In this document: in pieces, positions 61,230-64,000 of the stretch
Numbering within the stretch: the stretch's first letter is position 1
Layout of the letters: each line of letters opens with the position of its first letter
Source: Pedobacter sp. W3I1
GTDB lineage: Bacteria; Bacteroidota; Bacteroidia; Sphingobacteriales; Sphingobacteriaceae
Direction: 5' to 3'
Assembly: GCF_030816015.1 (NCBI RefSeq)
Contig: NZ_JAUSXN010000001.1
Span: forward strand, 5,208,001-5,272,000
DNA length: 64,000 nt
Made by a program: the position numbers and the translations under genes
The notes under the pieces: generated by a model
The model's input: the letters and a program-made list of their open reading frames with translations, nothing else
What the model was told of the DNA's origin: nothing
Database searches by the model: none

Positions 61230-62340
61230 AAAAAATAATTTCTTTTTTAGGAGCGCAGCGCCTATGCAACTATTAGTGTTTGTTCCCGTTCTTCGCTATA
61301 TCCCTGCACTACGCTCCGGGGATGCCGCTGCGCCCGGGGCTAGGAACGTCTAATCTGCAAGAAAACCGATACAAAGCTGCCTATTATTTTTACCGTTAAT
61401 GCCTTACTGTGATTTTGCTCTACAAGCCTTTGTTAAATAAACCTTATTGTAGCAGCTATCCTTTTTGTTGCACTGCTAATATAAACCACTTCCCTTCACA
61501 AAAAGATAGGAGCGGAAAGAAGGACTACAGCAGCCGACAGGCACTACCCTTGCTTTCCAAAGAACATAAATAATTTCTAGAGCACAAGAACATCTGCTTA
61601 AAAAATAATTTCGTTTTAAGGAGCACAGCGCCTCTGCAATTATTAAAGTTTGTTCCCGTTCTCCGCTATATCCCTTCGCTGCGCTATGGGGATGCCGCTG
61701 CGCCCGGGGCTAGAAACTTCCTTTTTGCAAGAAAACCGATACAAAGCTGCCCATTGTTTTATGACTAATATAAGACTGTGGTTTTATTCACAAGCCTTCG
61801 TTAAATAAACCTTATTGTAGCGGCTATCCTTTTTGTTGCACCAACCAACAACATCCTGCTAACCTTCACAAAAAGATAGAAGCGGAAAGAAGGACTACGG
61901 CAGCCGACAGGCACTACCCTTGCTTTCCAAAAAACATAAATTAATTTCTAGAGCACAAAAACATCTGCTTAAAAAATAATTTCGTTTTTAGGAGCGCTAA
62001 GACTGTATAACTATTAAAGTTTATTCCCGTTCTCCGCTATATCCCTGCGCTACGCTCCGGGGATGTCGCTGCGACCGGGGCTGGAAACTTCCTTTTTGCA
62101 AGGAAAGCGATATTAGACAGCCTTTAATTTTACAGATAATATCCTGCATGGTTTTGCCCCACAAGCCTTTGTTAAATAAACCTTATTGTAGCGGCTATCC
62201 TTTTTGTTGCACTGCTAACATCACCCACTTCCCTTCACAAAAAGATAGGAGCGCAAAGAAGGACTGCCTTAACCGATGGGCACTATACCTGCTTTCCAAA
62301 AAATTAGACTAATTTCTAAAGTGCGAGAACACCTGCTGAA
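61230..62340 (-). repeat. Array B: three tandem copies of the structured repeat, about 370 bp each, inverted relative to array A
   Basis: Copies start with AAAAAATAATTTC at 61230, 61600 and 61971, and the GGGGCTA end of the GC-rich head falls at 61342, 61712 and 62083 (the last reads GGGGCTGG). The unit contains GGAGCGCAGCGCC, GTTTGTTCCCGTTCT, GGGGATGCCGCTGCGCCC, ACCGATACAAAGCTGCC, TTAAATAAACCTTATTG, CTATCCTTTTTG / CACAAAAAGATAG and GCACTACCCTTGCTTTCC. These are the reverse complement of array A's blocks in the same circular order. The copies are well conserved. They stop 6 nt before the stop codon of the next gene. Confidence 0.85.
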
Positions 62341-62346
62341 TTAATT

Positions 62347-63426
62347 TTACTTACCTTTCTTTTTAAATAAGCTTAAGGTAAGCAAACTATTAAACGCAAT
62401 GCAGAGACCAATAATAAGCAAAATCAACACGAAATTTCCAAGATGCTGAAGGAAGATGGTGGCAGCTATTGTAGCCAGGTTAAACCCGGCAGTAGAAATT
62501 ACGATCAGGCTGGGCTTTAATCCCAACTGCGCTAAACGATGATGGATATGGTTACGATCGCCCTTAAACGGAGAGCCTCCCTTTAAAATTCGGATGGTGA
62601 AGACCCTTAAAGAATCGAACACAGGTACAATCAGTATGGCTACCGTTATTGCTGGCGCAGAATAAAAGGCTGGTTTAATCACACCGGTAAACTTATTAAG
62701 TTCTATAAACTTAATCGCGAGCGCAGCAGAAATAAGCCCGATGATCAGTGCGCCTGTATCGCCCATAAATATTTTAGCAGGAAACCAATTGTACTTTAAA
62801 AAGCCTGCTATAGCACCTGCCAGGGCAAAGGCAATAAATGCATAAGGTACCTGCCCCATTGAAGAAAACAAGATACCGAAAACAAGACTGGTTAAGATGC
62901 CTATTCCACCTGCTAATCCGTCAATCCCATCTATTAAATTGAATGCATTATTCAGGAAAATAATCAATGCAATCGAAAAAAGGCTTCCCCATAACGGCGC
63001 CATATCTCCTATACCCAGCACACCATACAAACTTGTTAAACGAAAGGCACCAAAAAAAACAAGAATAAAGGCGACCACTATTTGCAGAATAAATTTTGTA
63101 CTGGTATTGGTACCATAAACATCATCTTTTAAGCCAAGTGCCGCAAGGATGATGCACGATGCTATTAAAAAGTTAGCTTCTTTAAAATTAATAATAGCAG
63201 AAAACAGCAAAATACATATGGTAAAACTACCTACAATGGCCAAGCCACCTAAACGTGAAATATTGCGTTTATGGTTTTTACGGTACAGGTCGTTCTGATC
63301 AAAAAGGCCATACTTTAAAGAAGTATAGATTATACTTGGAATACTAATAATTACGATTGAAAAAGCCAAAATAAATATGGCGATACAGAAATAGTTTGGG
63401 TTGGTATTCAGGATATCTTTAAGCAA
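62347..63426 (-). CDS. WecA/MraY-type undecaprenyl-phosphate sugar-1-phosphate transferase
   Basis: A 359-residue polytopic protein of glycosyltransferase family 4. Catalytic and nucleotide motifs are LGLKDDVYG, NAFNLIDGIDGLAGG, FMGDTGALIIGL and GDRNHIHHRLAQLG, the last being the HIHH motif of WecA-like rather than MraY enzymes. About ten membrane helices are visible. It starts surface polysaccharide or O-antigen synthesis by loading GlcNAc-1-P (or a related sugar) on the lipid carrier. The start is TTG 63426, with a promoter box 20 nt upstream; no other start precedes the first helix. No polysaccharide genes lie beside it in the window. Confidence 0.9.
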   Translation of the reverse strand: MLKDILNTNPNYFCIAIFILAFSIVIISIPSIIYTSLKYGLFDQNDLYRKNHKRNISRLGGLAIVGSFTICILLFSAIINFKEANFLIASCIILAALGLKDDVYGTNTSTKFILQIVVAFILVFFGAFRLTSLYGVLGIGDMAPLWGSLFSIALIIFLNNAFNLIDGIDGLAGGIGILTSLVFGILFSSMGQVPYAFIAFALAGAIAGFLKYNWFPAKIFMGDTGALIIGLISAALAIKFIELNKFTGVIKPAFYSAPAITVAILIVPVFDSLRVFTIRILKGGSPFKGDRNHIHHRLAQLGLKPSLIVISTAGFNLATIAATIFLQHLGNFVLILLIIGLCIAFNSLLTLSLFKKKGK

Positions 63427-63446
63427 AACTTATTGGGACTTAGGAG

Positions 63447-63454
63447 CAAATATA
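63447..63454 (-). promoter_or_regulatory. -7 promoter box (TATATTTG) of the WecA-like gene
   Basis: CAAATATA on the plus strand, TATATTTG on the minus strand, 20 nt before the TTG start. A TTG (complement of 63471-63473) lies 16 nt further up. Confidence 0.55.
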
Positions 63455-63684
63455 ACTATACTTAGATTAACAAGATTGCGCTGTAAAATGTTTAACATGA
63501 TATAAATCAAATGTGAGGTGGATTTATAATGGTGTTTTGCTGATCGCCACATCAGATTGCCTCAGAAAGGCCGGAGTTGCTATCAATGAAAGATCCAGTA
63601 GAGTGATCGTCTTTCCCGCGCAGGCCTATCGTGTGGACACATCTTCGTTAACCTAGATTTGTATTTATAACCTCTTTTCTTAAG

Positions 63685-63734
63685 GCGATCGTCATGCTGA
63701 ATTTATTTCAGCATCTTTCCTGCTATTAAAAGAT
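63685..63734. repeat. Interspersed repeat with CTGAATTTATTTCAG hairpin
   Basis: GATCGTCATGCTGAATTT... ATTTCAGCATC is a palindrome of the same family as 22335-22407. Confidence 0.6.
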
Positions 63735-64000
63735 TCTGGTTCTAAAAACTAATTTTTAGATACAAATGTTGATTTTTCCGCTCTTTGCCGCGGGGGCATG
63801 GTAGTTTTTCGCACATCATGTTGTTTTTATCTGTGCTCAAGAATGCTGGCGCATTTTGGAGCGCCAAAGTACCCAAAGCGCTTTGTCAATCCAGCAATGT
63901 GGCTTCTCACCGCCCACGCTCACCAAAAAAACAGTGGCACTTCGTTTTGTGTTCAATTTATATTAAAATTGAATTCAGTGCTAACGAACACAAAACCACT
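63735..64000. other. Non-coding end of the window
   Basis: About 265 nt with no convincing open frame. GCGCCAAAGTACCCAAAGCGC and a stretch resembling CTTTGTCAATCCAGCAATGT look like a dispersed non-coding repeat of this group, but only one copy is in the window. TTCAATTTATATTAAAATTGAA near 63953-63974 is a palindrome. Confidence 0.35.

Noticed and set aside
55356..62340. Group II intron or insertion-sequence remnants in the repeat arrays
   Set aside because: No domain V/VI motif, reverse transcriptase, transposase frame or target duplication is visible; open frames across the units (for example 55681-55929) contain no domain and differ between copies.

Overview
The window looks like a chromosome segment from a Bacteroidota bacterium of the Sphingobacteriaceae, probably Pedobacter or a close relative (inferred; no 16S gene is present). 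The supporting signs are SusC/SusD outer-membrane proteins, recurrent TAnnTTTG -7 promoter boxes, few Shine-Dalgarno sequences, a 58-residue histone H1-like protein, and a division/cell-wall cluster in typical Bacteroidota order. No tRNA, rRNA, CRISPR array, prophage or intact insertion sequence was seen.

Layout. 1-7.5 kb: the end of an AbiEii-like nucleotidyltransferase, a TonB-dependent receptor, a penicillin-acylase-family enzyme, a small membrane protein and a LuxE-like protein. 7.5-13.3 kb: a compact minus-strand operon (MerC-like membrane protein, small lipoprotein, ABC ATPase, FtsX/MacB-like permease, three tandem secreted CxxC paralogues, Fur-family regulator) divergent from a COG0523 (CobW-like) metallochaperone GTPase. 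The shared promoter region carries two copies of a palindromic operator. I read this as a zinc-responsive regulon and the best candidate for a little-described system here. 13.5-24.1 kb: a Fic protein with a small partner, tyrS, a patatin, an AcpH-like protein, ligA, dapA, a lipoprotein pair (one frameshifted), an acetyltransferase and a CRP-AraC fusion regulator. 24.4-26.1 kb: the H1-like protein and an alpha-oxoamine synthase.

26.2-43.1 kb is the dcw cluster on the minus strand: mraZ-rsmH-ftsL-ftsI-murE-mraY-murD-ftsW-murG-murC-ftsQ-ftsA-ftsZ (no murF, murB or ddl). It has a three-copy MraZ box before mraZ, three DnaA-box-like sites between ftsA and ftsZ, and several families of small interspersed repeats in its gaps. 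43.4-52.7 kb is a carbohydrate region: GH20 hexosaminidase, DUF1080 protein and a SusC/SusD pair, with LacI-type palindromes before the GH20 and susC genes. 52.7-55.2 kb: pgk with an acetyltransferase, then a PIN toxin gene broken by a frameshift beside an intact antitoxin-like gene.

55.3-62.3 kb is the most unusual non-coding part. Two arrays, each of about three copies of a 330-370 bp structured GC-rich repeat, lie in opposite orientations. They flank two PqiA-like membrane proteins, a DoxX-like protein and GAPDH. An array of exact 11-bp periodicity lies next to the GAPDH stop codon. The window ends with a WecA/MraY-type sugar-phosphate transferase and about 570 bp of apparently non-coding DNA.
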